Assembly: GCF_040358255.1 (NCBI RefSeq)
Contig: NZ_CP132938.1
Location: forward strand, 372,001-436,000
Origin: Tunturibacter gelidoferens
GTDB lineage: Bacteria > Acidobacteriota > Terriglobia > Terriglobales > Acidobacteriaceae
DNA length: 64,000 bases
Reading direction: 5' to 3'
Below the pieces are notes generated by a model. That model did not search any database and was not told the DNA's origin. It was given only the letters and a program-made list of their open reading frames with translations. Below are positions 1 to 8,712 of this stretch, in pieces. The position numbers and the translations under genes are program-made. The first letter of the stretch is position 1; every line of letters starts with the position of its first letter.

Positions 1-1236
1 GGCTTCGCGCCACTCGAACTTTATCTTCAGTTCGCGCTCGAGCTTGCGGGCGTCGTGACGCTCCTGGGGCATAACGAACGTTGTGGCTACGCCCTTCTTG
101 CCGGCGCGGCCAGTGCGGCCGATGCGGTGAACGAAGTCGTCAGACGCATTGGGCAGGTCGTAGTTGACGACATGGGCGATATCCTGCACGTCGATACCAC
201 GGGCGGCAACGTCGGTGGCGACGAGGACGCGGTGACGGCCGTTGGCAAAGCCCTTCAGAGCAGCGGTGCGCTGCGACTGGCTGCGGTCGCCGTGGATCAC
301 GTCCGCGTCGTGGCCCAGCTTCTCGAGTTTCTTCGAGATGCGGTCGGCGCCGTGCTTGGTGCGGGAGAAGACGAGGAAGGTTCCCTCTTCCTGCTTCAGC
401 ATCTGGTCGAGCAGGCCGAGCTTCTGGTCCTGCATGACGGTGTAGACGCGAAGCTCGACACGGTCGGACGGCTTGGAGGTCTGGCCGATCTCGATGCGGA
501 CTGGCTTGTTGACGTAGTCGCGAACGATCTCGCGGATGTTCGCGTCGAGGGTCGCGGAGTAGCACATGGTCTGGCGAGTCTTTGGCAGCGCGCCGACGAT
601 GCGGCGGATGGCGGGAAGGAAGCCCATGTCGAGCATGCGATCGACTTCGTCGAGGACAAGCATCTCAACGGCGTTGATGTTGATCTCACGGCGGCGAAGG
701 AAGTCTTCGAGGCGGCCAGGAGTGGCGACGACGAGACGGGGACCACGGTCGAGCTGATCGAGCTGGTTGTTCTCAGAGAGGCCGCCGCAGACGAGCACTG
801 CGTCGTTCTTCGAGCCAGGAACGAGCTTCCAGTAGGCCTCGAGGACCTGCATGGCGAGCTCGCGCGTCGGCAGCAGGATGAGCGCACGGATGGGACCGCG
901 CTTGCCCTTGGTGCTGGGGACGGAGTTCGCGTCCATGCGCTGGATCATCGGGATGAGAAAGCTGAGGGTCTTGCCGGTGCCGGTGGAGGCGGTGGCGAGG
1001 ATGTCGTTGCCTTCGAGCGCGGGCGGAATGGCCTTGGCCTGAACCGGGGTCGGCATGGTGAAGCCGGCGCTGGTGAGGCGGTTCTTGAGGGAGTCCGAGA
1101 TGTTGAAGTCTGTGAAGCGAACGTCCTCAACGAGAGGGAGGCCTGCGGGATTCGCGACGGCTGCGTTGGCTTCGGGGGTGGAGTGCTGCTGGTTTGGAGC
1201 GATCTGTTCGTTCTGTTCTAGAGTTGCGGAATTCAA
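1..1236 (-). CDS. DEAD-box RNA helicase (RhlE-like), C-terminus cut by window edge
   Basis: ATP-dependent RNA helicase of superfamily 2, expected to remodel RNA duplexes in the cytoplasm. Read on the minus strand, 412 codons are open to the window edge. Motifs in order are a Q motif (TPVQ), Walker A (ASTGTGKT), PTRELA, TPGRL, motif II as DEVD near residue 196 instead of DEAD, SAT, and HRIGRTGRAG. The likely start is TTG at 1236, seven bases after AGGA; the first ATG lies inside the Q-motif region and would destroy the domain. A polar, low-complexity N-terminal leader of about 40 residues precedes the helicase core. The C-terminal tail, which would separate RhlE from CsdA-like members, is outside the window. 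It is divergent from the gene at 1712. Confidence 0.93.
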   Translation of the reverse strand, partial: MNSATLEQNEQIAPNQQHSTPEANAAVANPAGLPLVEDVRFTDFNISDSLKNRLTSAGFTMPTPVQAKAIPPALEGNDILATASTGTGKTLSFLIPMIQRMDANSVPSTKGKRGPIRALILLPTRELAMQVLEAYWKLVPGSKNDAVLVCGGLSENNQLDQLDRGPRLVVATPGRLEDFLRRREININAVEMLVLDEVDRMLDMGFLPAIRRIVGALPKTRQTMCYSATLDANIREIVRDYVNKPVRIEIGQTSKPSDRVELRVYTVMQDQKLGLLDQMLKQEEGTFLVFSRTKHGADRISKKLEKLGHDADVIHGDRSQSQRTAALKGFANGRHRVLVATDVAARGIDVQDIAHVVNYDLPNASDDFVHRIGRTGRAGKKGVATTFVMPQERHDARKLERELKIKFEWREA

Positions 1237-1371
1237 AGTTTTTCCTGTCTGGTGGCCCGGATAGAGGGCGTTGTAAAACGGCATAGGAGTGCAGGGATGC
1301 CAGCGCGGCATCATGGATTTCAATTAGTCAGCATTGCTGTCGGGAATCGAAGCGCTGCTGCTGCACGGCGA

Positions 1372-1391
1372 GACCCGTCCGTTGACGGGTC
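1372..1391. promoter_or_regulatory. Perfect hairpin in the helicase/BNR divergent intergenic region
   Basis: GACCCGTC and GACGGGTC form a perfect 8-bp stem around a CGTT loop. It lies in the 475-base space between the helicase start (1236, minus) and the secreted gene at 1712 (plus). No T-run follows on either strand, so a leader structure of the helicase mRNA or an operator is as likely as a terminator. Apart from this hairpin I see no gene in 1237-1711. Confidence 0.3.
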
Positions 1392-1711
1392 TTCCAGCCA
1401 GAGCAACCAGCGCGACTTCCAAAGTGCGGAAGGTATGCGGTGGGATGAGGCGAATCGCAGTCTCTGGCCAAACTCCGAAGTCCATGAAGAGTCTTTGCCT
1501 GCGGTGCCCGCACTCTTTCTAGTCAGAGTACAAAATAAGCATACCACAGTGGCAGTGCGATTGACGATTGAGGCTGTGCTGGGCCGTAACGGATCAGTTT
1601 TGGAGTGAATGAATGAGGTTGCAGAAAAGAAGACTTTGCGGGCGCCACCGGAGAAACTTGTCGTCATTTTCGGAATGGACTCTTGTCTCTCCTCGTATAG
1701 AATTGCCAGCC

Positions 1712-3016
1712 ATGCACATCCGTAGAGCCGTGCTTACGCTTTGTCTCTCGATTTGTCTGGCGTCCCAGGCCCAAGCAACAGAATGGCAGACAAACAACCC
1801 GGGCTTTCGCCCTCTTGGAATTGTCTCGAACAAGAACGCGTTGTGGGTCTGCGGCCCCAACGAATCCATCGCATCCTCATCTGACGGGAAGAGCTGGACT
1901 CTCCATCACCACGCATCGGGTGCCGGTGCAATGCTCTTCGGCATCGAGTTCTTTTCTGCAAAGTTTGGATACGCCTACGGAACAGGAGGGACGGTACTCT
2001 TCACGAACGACGGAGGTGATTCTTGGGAGACACGGCACTTTGGTGCCGACACCATCCTGCTCGCTTCGTTCGCTGATCCAACCCACGGGTTGTTGCGCAC
2101 CGCGCCGTCTCTTTTTTATCTCGACGGGAGCGATTCACTACACCAGATTGCGCAGCCTGCCGATACGTTACAGCGCTTTCCATTCACTCCCTTTCTCGTG
2201 GCGCTCTCACCCGATAAGATGACCGCCCTTCTCTCGGAAGGGCCGTATGCTGAGGCCGGATTCCTTGCGACAATCGACGGCGGGAAGACTTGGAGTTTCT
2301 ACGATCCGCAAAGCACTGGAATTAAAGATCTTCTGCGCGTTGACGGCAAATATTGGGCTACCGGCCATGAGGTTATAGGAAAAGACAAACCCGGTGGTGG
2401 AAATGGCGTCCCGATGGCGACCTACTCCGAGGATGGTATGCATTGGACGCATACAACCACTGAGATTCATCCCTGCCACTGGGAGTATTGCGTTATCTGC
2501 AACTCTCAGGGTTGTCTGGCGTCGGGCACGTTGCTCGTCAATTTTTTCCATCAACCGACGACCTACTCGGCGATTCCCAAGGGTGCGCTGACGGCGAAGT
2601 GGGCCGTTGTTGGCGAAAACATCTGCACGCTAAACCAGAACGTAGCCTGCGCTTCAATAGGCAAGGCATCCGACATTGAGGCATCCCCCGGCGTTCCTCT
2701 GCCCCACGAACAAACAATGCCTCGTCTGGGAACGAAACTCCCGACAGGTGGATTGCGCTGCGTGTCATGTTCGCTGGAGCCGGTCTTCATCGACGACAAG
2801 GTACAGGGCCGAATCACTGTCCACGTCGTTCTTCAGGTTGGCACCGACGGAACGGTCGAGATGGCCAACGTCGAAAAATCCCCGAGCGATGCGCTTACGC
2901 AGAAAATCCACGACGAAATGATGACTTGGCTCTTCGAACCTCCAACGAAGGAGGGCCAATCGATCCGCATAAAGACCGAGTCTGACATCGCGGTAAACGT
3001 AATTCTCCCGAAATAG
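1712..3016 (+). CDS. Secreted BNR/YCF48-like repeat protein with C-terminal TonB-like domain
   Basis: A 434-residue exported protein. It starts with a signal peptide (MHIRRAVLTLCLSICLASQ, cleavage after AQA), so I place the start at 1712, not at the in-frame ATG at 1613. Residues about 25-330 contain beta-propeller-like strands with the BNR/YCF48 style words SSSDGKSWT, TNDGGDSWE and ATIDGGKTWS. The last 90 residues (from GRITVHVVLQVGTDGTV to NVILPK) look like a TonB C-terminal domain, as in proteins that transmit force or bind outer-membrane partners. There is no transmembrane anchor besides the signal peptide and no ExbB/ExbD nearby, so true energy transduction is doubtful. The combination is the informative part; substrate unknown. 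Confidence 0.8.
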   Translation: MHIRRAVLTLCLSICLASQAQATEWQTNNPGFRPLGIVSNKNALWVCGPNESIASSSDGKSWTLHHHASGAGAMLFGIEFFSAKFGYAYGTGGTVLFTNDGGDSWETRHFGADTILLASFADPTHGLLRTAPSLFYLDGSDSLHQIAQPADTLQRFPFTPFLVALSPDKMTALLSEGPYAEAGFLATIDGGKTWSFYDPQSTGIKDLLRVDGKYWATGHEVIGKDKPGGGNGVPMATYSEDGMHWTHTTTEIHPCHWEYCVICNSQGCLASGTLLVNFFHQPTTYSAIPKGALTAKWAVVGENICTLNQNVACASIGKASDIEASPGVPLPHEQTMPRLGTKLPTGGLRCVSCSLEPVFIDDKVQGRITVHVVLQVGTDGTVEMANVEKSPSDALTQKIHDEMMTWLFEPPTKEGQSIRIKTESDIAVNVILPK

Positions 3017-3158
3017 AACCCTGCCTATGCCAATCAGTGCAGATGGAAGGAAAGCAGCTTCGAACTTCTCAAAAAACGGCGTTATAGGCAACCTGATTAC
3101 CCCGGATTTCAACTGGCCCGCCAAGGTACTAGAGTCCCTTTTGCTTCCATGAAGCTCG

Positions 3159-3193
3159 TCCGCAAATGAACAGGGGTCTCCGCGGATGAACAG
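3159..3193 (+). promoter_or_regulatory. Pair of 15-bp direct repeats upstream of the ADOP promoter
   Basis: TCCGCAAATGAACAG (3159-3173) recurs as TCCGCGGATGAACAG (3179-3193), 13 of 15 bases identical, with a period of 20 bp (about two helical turns). They end about 60 bp upstream of the sigma-54-like promoter, where an NtrC-type enhancer-binding protein would be expected to sit. The role as operator is inferred. Confidence 0.5.
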
Positions 3194-3254
3194 CTTTGGA
3201 GCGGGGCGGAGTCAGACGCTCTTTTATTTGCAAGGGTTTGGGCGTGCATGAGAT

Positions 3255-3269
3255 TGGCAGTTAAACTGC
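3255..3269 (+). promoter_or_regulatory. Sigma-54 (-24/-12) promoter candidate for the ADOP permease
   Basis: TGGCAGTTAAACTGC matches the sigma-54 core: GG, exactly ten bases, then GC, inside TGGCA...TGCA. Transcription would start near 3281, giving a leader of about 40 bases to the ATG at 3320. The 3017-3319 gap holds only this promoter and the direct repeats. Confidence 0.5.
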
Positions 3270-3319
3270 AATCCCTCTCTGCACGCAGAACCTCACCCGT
3301 TCTCGGGGAAAAGGCAGAG

Positions 3320-5833
3320 ATGAGCTCACTATCGCAAGACCTTCGTTTTTCGCTTCGCCAGATCCGCCGGTCGCCGGGGTTTATGGTGACTGCTGTGCTG
3401 ACACTCGCGCTGGGCGTGGGTGCGAACACAGCTATCTTCTCGTTGCTGGACCAGGCGTTGCTGCGCTCGCTGCCGGTGCGTGCGCCGGAGCAGCTGGTGG
3501 TTTTGAGCGGCACAGGCAAGGCGTGGGCAGGTCACTCGAGCGATCATGGCGCGGGGGTGGAGCAATCGTTTTCGTATCCGATGTACAGTGATCTGCGCGA
3601 CAAGGGAACATCCGTGTTCGATGGGCTGATTGCAACCGCGCCGACTGGAGTAGGGGTCACGCGAAACAAGGTCTCGGAGCTGGTGGATGGCGAGGTTGTC
3701 AGCGGGAACTACTTCAGCGTACTTGGGGTGAAGGCGGCGCAAGGGCGGTTGCTGACGGCGAGCGACGATACGGTGCCCGGAGGCAATCCAGTTGCGGTGC
3801 TGAGCTACCACTACTGGCAGACACACATGGGATCGGACGTGCACGCCGTCGGAGAGACGATTTCAATCAACGGAGCGCCGTTTGAGATTACTGGTGTAGC
3901 GGCTCCCGGATTTCAGAGCGCTGTTTGGGGGCAGGTTCCAGATGTGTTCGTGCCGATGTCGATGCTGGATGTGGTGATTCCGGGCAAGGGCAAGAGACTG
4001 CAGGACCACACGGACCGATGGATGAATATCGTTGGGCGTTTGAAGCCGGGAGATACGGCGCAGCACGCGCAGGTCGCACTGGCGCCGTTGTGGCATGCGC
4101 TGCGCGCGGAGGAGTTGAAGGCGCTTGGGACGAAGTCGCAGCGGTTTGTCGATGAGTATCTGACCCGGAGCCAGCTGCTGGTTGCCCCCGGCGCGCGAGG
4201 GTTGTCGTATAGCCGGGAGTCGCTCGCAAAGCCGTTGTACGCGGTGATGGGGATGGCGTTTCTTGTGCTGCTGATCGCTGCGGTGAATGTGGCGAGCTTG
4301 CTGCTGGTGCGTTCGGCAGCACGAGTGCGGGAGTTCTCGCTGCGTTACGCGCTGGGCGCGAATGCGCGGCGTGTTGTGCAGCAACTCTTACTGGAAGGCG
4401 TCCTGATTGGTATTGCTGGAGGCGTGGCTGGGTTGCTGATCGCGCCTCTGTGCCTGCGTGTGCTGGTGCAGCGGCTAAGCACGGATGGACCGACTGCGTT
4501 TTCTACAACGCTGGATGGCCGGCTGCTGATCTTCAACTTCGCGATCGCTGTGGCTGTCAGTATTCTGTTCAGCCTCGCGCCTGCGGTGCAGTTGTTGAGG
4601 CCCGATATCGTGAACTCGCTGAAGCAGCAGACGACGACGGCGTCGGGGAGGACGCTGAGTTTTCGAGGTCTGATTGTTTCACTGCAGGTGGGGCTGAGCG
4701 TGTTGCTGCTGGTGGGCTCCGGGTTGTTTGTCCGCACGATGCAGAACCTGCGGCACGTCGACACGGGGATCAATACATCGCACCTGATTACGTTTCACAT
4801 CAACCCTCTGCTGTCCGGGTATGCGAAGGAGAAGGTCCCGGCGTTGCACCAACAGATTCTGGAGAGCATGACGGCGCTGCCTGGAGTGCAGGCTGTGGGC
4901 GCTACCAACGATGCGGAGCTAGCAGAAACAGGGCATACCGGAGACGTGACGATAGAGGGTTACACCGCTCCTCCGGATCAGGACTTCCCGATTGAGATCC
5001 CTTACGTGAGCGCAAACTTCTTTCACACGATGCAGGAGCCGGTGCTGGCCGGACGCAGCTTCAGCGAGGACGATGATGCGACGCATCCGATGGTTGGGAT
5101 TGTGAACGAGAGCTTCGCGAAGCACTACTTCACCAACCCTGCTGCTGCAGTGGGGAAGCGCGTTGTGGGTGGCGACAGCAAAAAGGGAGAATACATGACG
5201 ATCGTCGGGGTTACGCGAGACGCGAAGCACGCTAATCTTCGCGACGCGGCCTTGCCGACACTGTACTCTCCGCTGAAACAGTCAAAGTTCGCGGAACAGC
5301 TCTATATCTATGTTCGGACTGCTACGCCTACGGAACAAAGCTTCGCGATGGTTCGGCAGGCGATGAAACAGATTGATCCAGGCCTCGCAGTGGATGAGCT
5401 GCGCACGATGGAGGAGCAGATTGATACGACGCTGGGGAATGAACGGATGATCGAGCTGTTGGCGATCTCGTTTGGCCTGCTGGCGACGATGCTCGCGGCG
5501 GTTGGGCTGTACGGGGTGCTGGCATACTCGATGGCGCAGCGTACGCGGGAGATTGGGATACGCATAGCGCTGGGGTCTTCGCGGCTCGGGGTGTCCCGAC
5601 TGGTGTTAGTGGATGTGTTGCGGCTGGCCGGAATTGGAGTGATGGTGGCGATACCCTGTTCGGTATTGCTGGGCAGACTTTTGCGGAGTCAGCTGTTTGG
5701 AGTTTCGTCGGCAGATCCGCTTACTCTGGCCGGTGTGATTTTGTTGATCGCCGTGGTCGCTGTCCTTGCGGCGATTGTGCCTGCGCGACGTGCGTCTTCG
5801 GTTGACCCAACGATAGCGCTGCGTGCGGAGTAG
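3320..5833 (+). CDS. ADOP-type (MacB/FtsX) ABC transporter permease
   Basis: An 837-residue inner-membrane permease of the large acidobacterial duplicated MacB type. It has two repeats, each an N-terminal TM helix (first: GFMVTAVLTLALGVGANTAIF), a periplasmic MacB_PCD domain and an FtsX three-helix bundle; the central bundle is near residues 305-420 and the final one near 715-830, ending in VPARRASSVDPTIALRAE, the usual family ending. Such permeases work with a separate ATPase in export or mechanotransmission; none is adjacent. I start at the ATG at 3320 (MSSLSQDLRF), which matches the family N-terminus and follows GGGAAAAGG; the ATG at 3248 lies upstream of the likely transcript start. Unlike the second permease at 34375 it lacks the PadR-linked N-terminal extension. 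Confidence 0.9.
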   Translation: MSSLSQDLRFSLRQIRRSPGFMVTAVLTLALGVGANTAIFSLLDQALLRSLPVRAPEQLVVLSGTGKAWAGHSSDHGAGVEQSFSYPMYSDLRDKGTSVFDGLIATAPTGVGVTRNKVSELVDGEVVSGNYFSVLGVKAAQGRLLTASDDTVPGGNPVAVLSYHYWQTHMGSDVHAVGETISINGAPFEITGVAAPGFQSAVWGQVPDVFVPMSMLDVVIPGKGKRLQDHTDRWMNIVGRLKPGDTAQHAQVALAPLWHALRAEELKALGTKSQRFVDEYLTRSQLLVAPGARGLSYSRESLAKPLYAVMGMAFLVLLIAAVNVASLLLVRSAARVREFSLRYALGANARRVVQQLLLEGVLIGIAGGVAGLLIAPLCLRVLVQRLSTDGPTAFSTTLDGRLLIFNFAIAVAVSILFSLAPAVQLLRPDIVNSLKQQTTTASGRTLSFRGLIVSLQVGLSVLLLVGSGLFVRTMQNLRHVDTGINTSHLITFHINPLLSGYAKEKVPALHQQILESMTALPGVQAVGATNDAELAETGHTGDVTIEGYTAPPDQDFPIEIPYVSANFFHTMQEPVLAGRSFSEDDDATHPMVGIVNESFAKHYFTNPAAAVGKRVVGGDSKKGEYMTIVGVTRDAKHANLRDAALPTLYSPLKQSKFAEQLYIYVRTATPTEQSFAMVRQAMKQIDPGLAVDELRTMEEQIDTTLGNERMIELLAISFGLLATMLAAVGLYGVLAYSMAQRTREIGIRIALGSSRLGVSRLVLVDVLRLAGIGVMVAIPCSVLLGRLLRSQLFGVSSADPLTLAGVILLIAVVAVLAAIVPARRASSVDPTIALRAE

Positions 5834-5857
5834 GTTTCTCTGGCTGGCCAGAGATAG

Positions 5858-5899
5858 AAAACGGCGGCAACGAAAACATGGAATCGTTGACGCCGTTTT
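5858..5899. terminator. Bidirectional intrinsic terminator between ADOP permease and msrA
   Basis: A long stem: AAAACGGCG pairs with CGCCGTTTT, and just inside it CAACGA pairs with TCGTTG. The plus strand ends in a T-run and the minus strand has the complementary A-run, so it can end transcription of both converging genes. Confidence 0.8.
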
Positions 5900-5919
5900 T
5901 GATTTAAGTTGGATGAGGT

Positions 5920-6396
5920 TTAGATGTGGCAGCTCACCATGCCACGCTTTTCAAGATACCTCTGGTGATACTCTTCGGCCTTCCAAAAAGTGGTGGAAGG
6001 AACGACCTGGGTTGCGATGGGTTTACGGTAAGAGCCTGCGGCGCTGAGCTCGGCGATCTTCGCGCGGGCCTGAGCGAACTGCTCGTTGCTATGGGTGAAG
6101 ATGACGCTGCGATACTGTGTGCCCCAGTCCGGACCCTGGCGATTGACCTGGGTGGGATCGTGGAGAGCGAAGAAGGCGTCCAACAATGATTCGTAGGAGA
6201 CGCGAGATGGATCGAAGGTAACTTGGACGACCTCCGCATGGCCGGTGCGGTCGCTACAGACTTCTTTATAGGTTGGGTGTTCGAGGCTGCCGCCTTCGTA
6301 TCCTACGGCTGTGTCGATAACACCTGTGATTTCGCCAAAACGGGTCTCTACTCCCCAAAAACATCCTGCTCCAAATGTTGCTTTTTCAATTGCCAC
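5920..6396 (-). CDS. msrA: Peptide-methionine (S)-S-oxide reductase MsrA
   Basis: Reduces the S-epimer of methionine sulfoxide in proteins, using thioredoxin as final reductant. The 158-residue product has the family hallmark GCFWGVE with catalytic Cys12 and the typical blocks GYEGG, HPTYKEVC, GHAEVVQVTFDP and GTQYRSVIF. A C-terminal cysteine (Cys156 in MVSCHI) could serve as recycling cysteine. There is no signal peptide, so it is cytoplasmic, and no fused MsrB domain. It converges on the ADOP gene across the terminator and stands alone on its strand. Confidence 0.97.
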   Translation of the reverse strand: MAIEKATFGAGCFWGVETRFGEITGVIDTAVGYEGGSLEHPTYKEVCSDRTGHAEVVQVTFDPSRVSYESLLDAFFALHDPTQVNRQGPDWGTQYRSVIFTHSNEQFAQARAKIAELSAAGSYRKPIATQVVPSTTFWKAEEYHQRYLEKRGMVSCHI

Positions 6397-6619
6397 TCTG
6401 CTGCTCCTTGACTACATCCTTGCTGCTCTTGATTGGATGCTTTCGGGTTGCGATTGTCATCACCCGAAAGGTTAATAGCGCGAGTATTCTGAGCGTGTCG
6501 AGAGAGGTGTGTCAAGCGATCAAAGGTCGTAGAAAAACAGGGGTACCAAGCAGGTACTTCGTTAGACAAACGTTCTCTGAATGTGGTTACGAAGGAGTGA
6601 ATGTCGGATGGACAACAGA

Positions 6620-7573
6620 CTAATTTGGACGGCGTGGACGACTTGCTGACTTGGTGCCGGTGGGTTGCCGGCGGGGCTTCGAGAACCTTTTCTTTGCAGG
6701 AGATTTAAGCTGCGCGAACTCGGGCGTCTTCTTTTTGGGGACGACTTTTTTGCCCTTCGCTGCGCGGTCGAGTGCCGTCACTTCGCCGAGAGTAAGCTCT
6801 CGGAACTCGCCTGGCGGGACGTCGAGACGAAGTGCACCGTAACCGATGCGGCGGATCTTTTCGACGTGGTGGCCGATCTCTTCGAACATCTTTCTGATCT
6901 GGCGATTGCGGCCTTCGATGAGGGTGAGCTCGTACCAGGGGTTGTCGCCGCCACGAACGAGTTCGACTTTGGCGGGGGAGGTGATGATGCGGTCGCGACG
7001 GCCGCTGCGGACCTCGTCGAGACGACCACGGTCGATCATGATGCCGCGGCGGATCTGGTCGAGACCTGAGGCAGGCGGGGTTCCGCTGATCTTGACGAGG
7101 TAGGTTTTTTCCACTCCAGCTGCGGCCTTCGAGAGCGCGTTGGCGAGGTTGCCATCGTTGGTCATCAGGATGAGGCCTTCGCTGAGATAGTCGAGGCGGC
7201 CTACGGGGTAGAGGCGAACGTTGTCGCCATGTGGGCCGGACTTTTGTTTCGCCATAAGTTGCATGACGGTGGGTCGCTTCTCGGGATCGTCGAGCGTGGT
7301 GACGTAGCCGCGCGGCTTGTTGAGCATGTAGTAGCGTTGCTGCTCGGGGCCGTGAAGGAGCTTGCCGTCTACGCGGATGTGATCTTTGAGTGCGTCGTGG
7401 CGGGTGCCGAGGGTGTTGACGATAACGCCGTTGACCTGCACGCGACCTTCGAGGATGATCTCCTCGGCTTTGCGGCGGCTGGCGATACCTGCCTGCGCAA
7501 GGATCTTCTGGAGGCGGTCGCCTTTGGGTTCTTCGTTGGCGTCGGGTTTTGGGGCGGAGGTGGACTTCGTCAT
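6620..7573 (-). CDS. rluB: 23S rRNA pseudouridine synthase, RluB/RsuA family
   Basis: Isomerises a uridine of rRNA to pseudouridine. The 317-residue protein begins with an S4 RNA-binding domain (RLQKILAQAGIASRRKAEEII, about residues 20-70), followed by the RsuA/RluB catalytic domain with the active-site block GRLDYLSEGLILMTNDG and EGRNRQIRKMF. The C-terminal 55 residues are a basic, Lys/Pro/Arg-rich tail probably contacting rRNA. It is the last member of a minus-strand block that in many bacteria reads M50 protease, trpS, scpA, scpB, rluB. RluB is the more likely identity by context, but RluE/RluF/RsuA specificity cannot be told from sequence alone. Confidence 0.9.
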   Translation of the reverse strand: MTKSTSAPKPDANEEPKGDRLQKILAQAGIASRRKAEEIILEGRVQVNGVIVNTLGTRHDALKDHIRVDGKLLHGPEQQRYYMLNKPRGYVTTLDDPEKRPTVMQLMAKQKSGPHGDNVRLYPVGRLDYLSEGLILMTNDGNLANALSKAAAGVEKTYLVKISGTPPASGLDQIRRGIMIDRGRLDEVRSGRRDRIITSPAKVELVRGGDNPWYELTLIEGRNRQIRKMFEEIGHHVEKIRRIGYGALRLDVPPGEFRELTLGEVTALDRAAKGKKVVPKKKTPEFAQLKSPAKKRFSKPRRQPTGTKSASRPRRPN

Positions 7574-7746
7574 GTGTTTCCGTCTTTCTGACTGCGGGGC
7601 TGCTCATCGCGGTCTGTGCTGCTGGTTTGATTGTATCGCGCGGAACATACGAGGCCGCGCGCCGATGGGCTCTGGGCTTCAGGGCTGCTGCGACTGGCCG
7701 CGTCGGAGGCCGCGGGCTTGACCGCGAAGATGTGATCGTCTCTGCC

Positions 7747-8352
7747 CTACTCTGTGGCATAGAGGCGGACGATGTAGGAGATCTGATAGAGGACGGACAG
7801 GGTAAGAAGCGTTAGCTGCGTTCGCCGATTTTTGGTGATCATCGCGATGACACAGACGACGAGATAGGCGGCGATTCGAATCGGATACTCGAGGCCGAAG
7901 GAGTGGAGATAGGCTGCGCCTTTGAGGCTGGTGTCGATGATGTCAGCGAGGAAGGTGGCAGCGAGAAAGCCGAAGAACCACCTGCGCCGGGAGAGGAAGT
8001 AGTCTTCGTAGCCGGTGTAGTCCGCGAGGTCGGATGGAAAAAGCAGGGTGCTGAGGAAGTAGAAGAGGATCGCGTAGAGGATGACAAAGAAGTAGATCGC
8101 GAAGGTCCACTGCTGCACCATGGCAAGACGAAACTCCCACCACCAGAAGTGAATGATCCAAAGCAGAAGCGATGCGGCCCAGCCGAGATGAAGGAGGGAT
8201 GCTTTGGCGCGCTTGGGATGCTGGACAAACTGCGCGAAGCCTTTGAGCAGGGTTGTAATACCCAGGCCTACGATGATCGAGATGACGACTTTGACGTGCG
8301 AATAGAGTTCGGGATTGGGTTGCGTGGGTGTTGCGGTCATCGAGGCAATCAT
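7747..8352 (-). CDS. Multi-pass membrane protein of unknown function
   Basis: A 201-residue integral membrane protein, not recognised. I start at the ATG at 8352 (MIASMTATPTQPNPELY), preceded by CAGG at good distance; the upstream in-frame start would add a basic stretch unlike the rest. About five to six hydrophobic segments are visible (VVISIIVGLGITTLL; ASLLLWIIHFWWW; FAIYFFVILYAILFYFLSTLLF; WFFGFLAATFLADIID; YPIRIAAYLVVCVIAMI; LTLLTLSVLYQISYIV). A short charged loop RRTQL separates the last two. It sits between scpB and rluB on their strand, but a gap of over 170 bases on each side argues against tight co-translation. Confidence 0.75.
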   Translation of the reverse strand: MIASMTATPTQPNPELYSHVKVVISIIVGLGITTLLKGFAQFVQHPKRAKASLLHLGWAASLLLWIIHFWWWEFRLAMVQQWTFAIYFFVILYAILFYFLSTLLFPSDLADYTGYEDYFLSRRRWFFGFLAATFLADIIDTSLKGAAYLHSFGLEYPIRIAAYLVVCVIAMITKNRRTQLTLLTLSVLYQISYIVRLYATE

Positions 8353-8529
8353 GAAGTACCTGCGGGCCGGAGGCGAGCGACGTAGCAGACTACGGGAGAC
8401 GAAAGGTGATGCCGTAACGATCGTATTGCGTGAAGCTGCTGCCCCCAATAACAGCAACAGCGTACCAGAGGTGTTCGCGTTTCAGCGCGTCAGGCTGGGC
8501 TTTTCTTCGTCCGCTAGATCTTGCGTCCG

Positions 8530-8712
8530 CTAGATCTTGTTGGTGTCGATGAAGCGGGTTCGCTGCATGCCCCTTGGGGCCGGTTTGAGGGGCGCGTCGG
8601 GCAGATCCTCGGCGTCGCCCTCCGGGGTGGCCACGGTGTCTGGCTCGTGGTCTTCCGGACTGTCGGGAGAGTCGAGCGGATCGGGGTCAGGGTCGAGGCT
8701 GGAATGGGTCAT
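8530..8712 (-). CDS. Small acidic proline-rich protein translationally coupled to scpB
   Basis: A 60-residue open frame whose ATG overlaps the scpB stop in TAATG, the usual sign of translational coupling. The product is highly acidic and Pro-rich (DPDPDPLDSPDSPEDHEPD) with a basic C-terminus (RGMQRTRFIDTNKI). No domain is recognised. Composition resembles the acidic tails of ScpA and ScpB here, so it might be an accessory to condensin loading, or only the drifting remnant of a longer ScpB tail. The overlap is seen; the function is not known. Confidence 0.45.
   Translation of the reverse strand: MTHSSLDPDPDPLDSPDSPEDHEPDTVATPEGDAEDLPDAPLKPAPRGMQRTRFIDTNKI

Noticed and set aside
55..1221. Long open frame on the plus strand opposite the helicase
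   Set aside because: Reads through the helicase motifs on the other strand; product is low-complexity and no ribosome-binding site is seen. It is a shadow of GC-rich codon bias.
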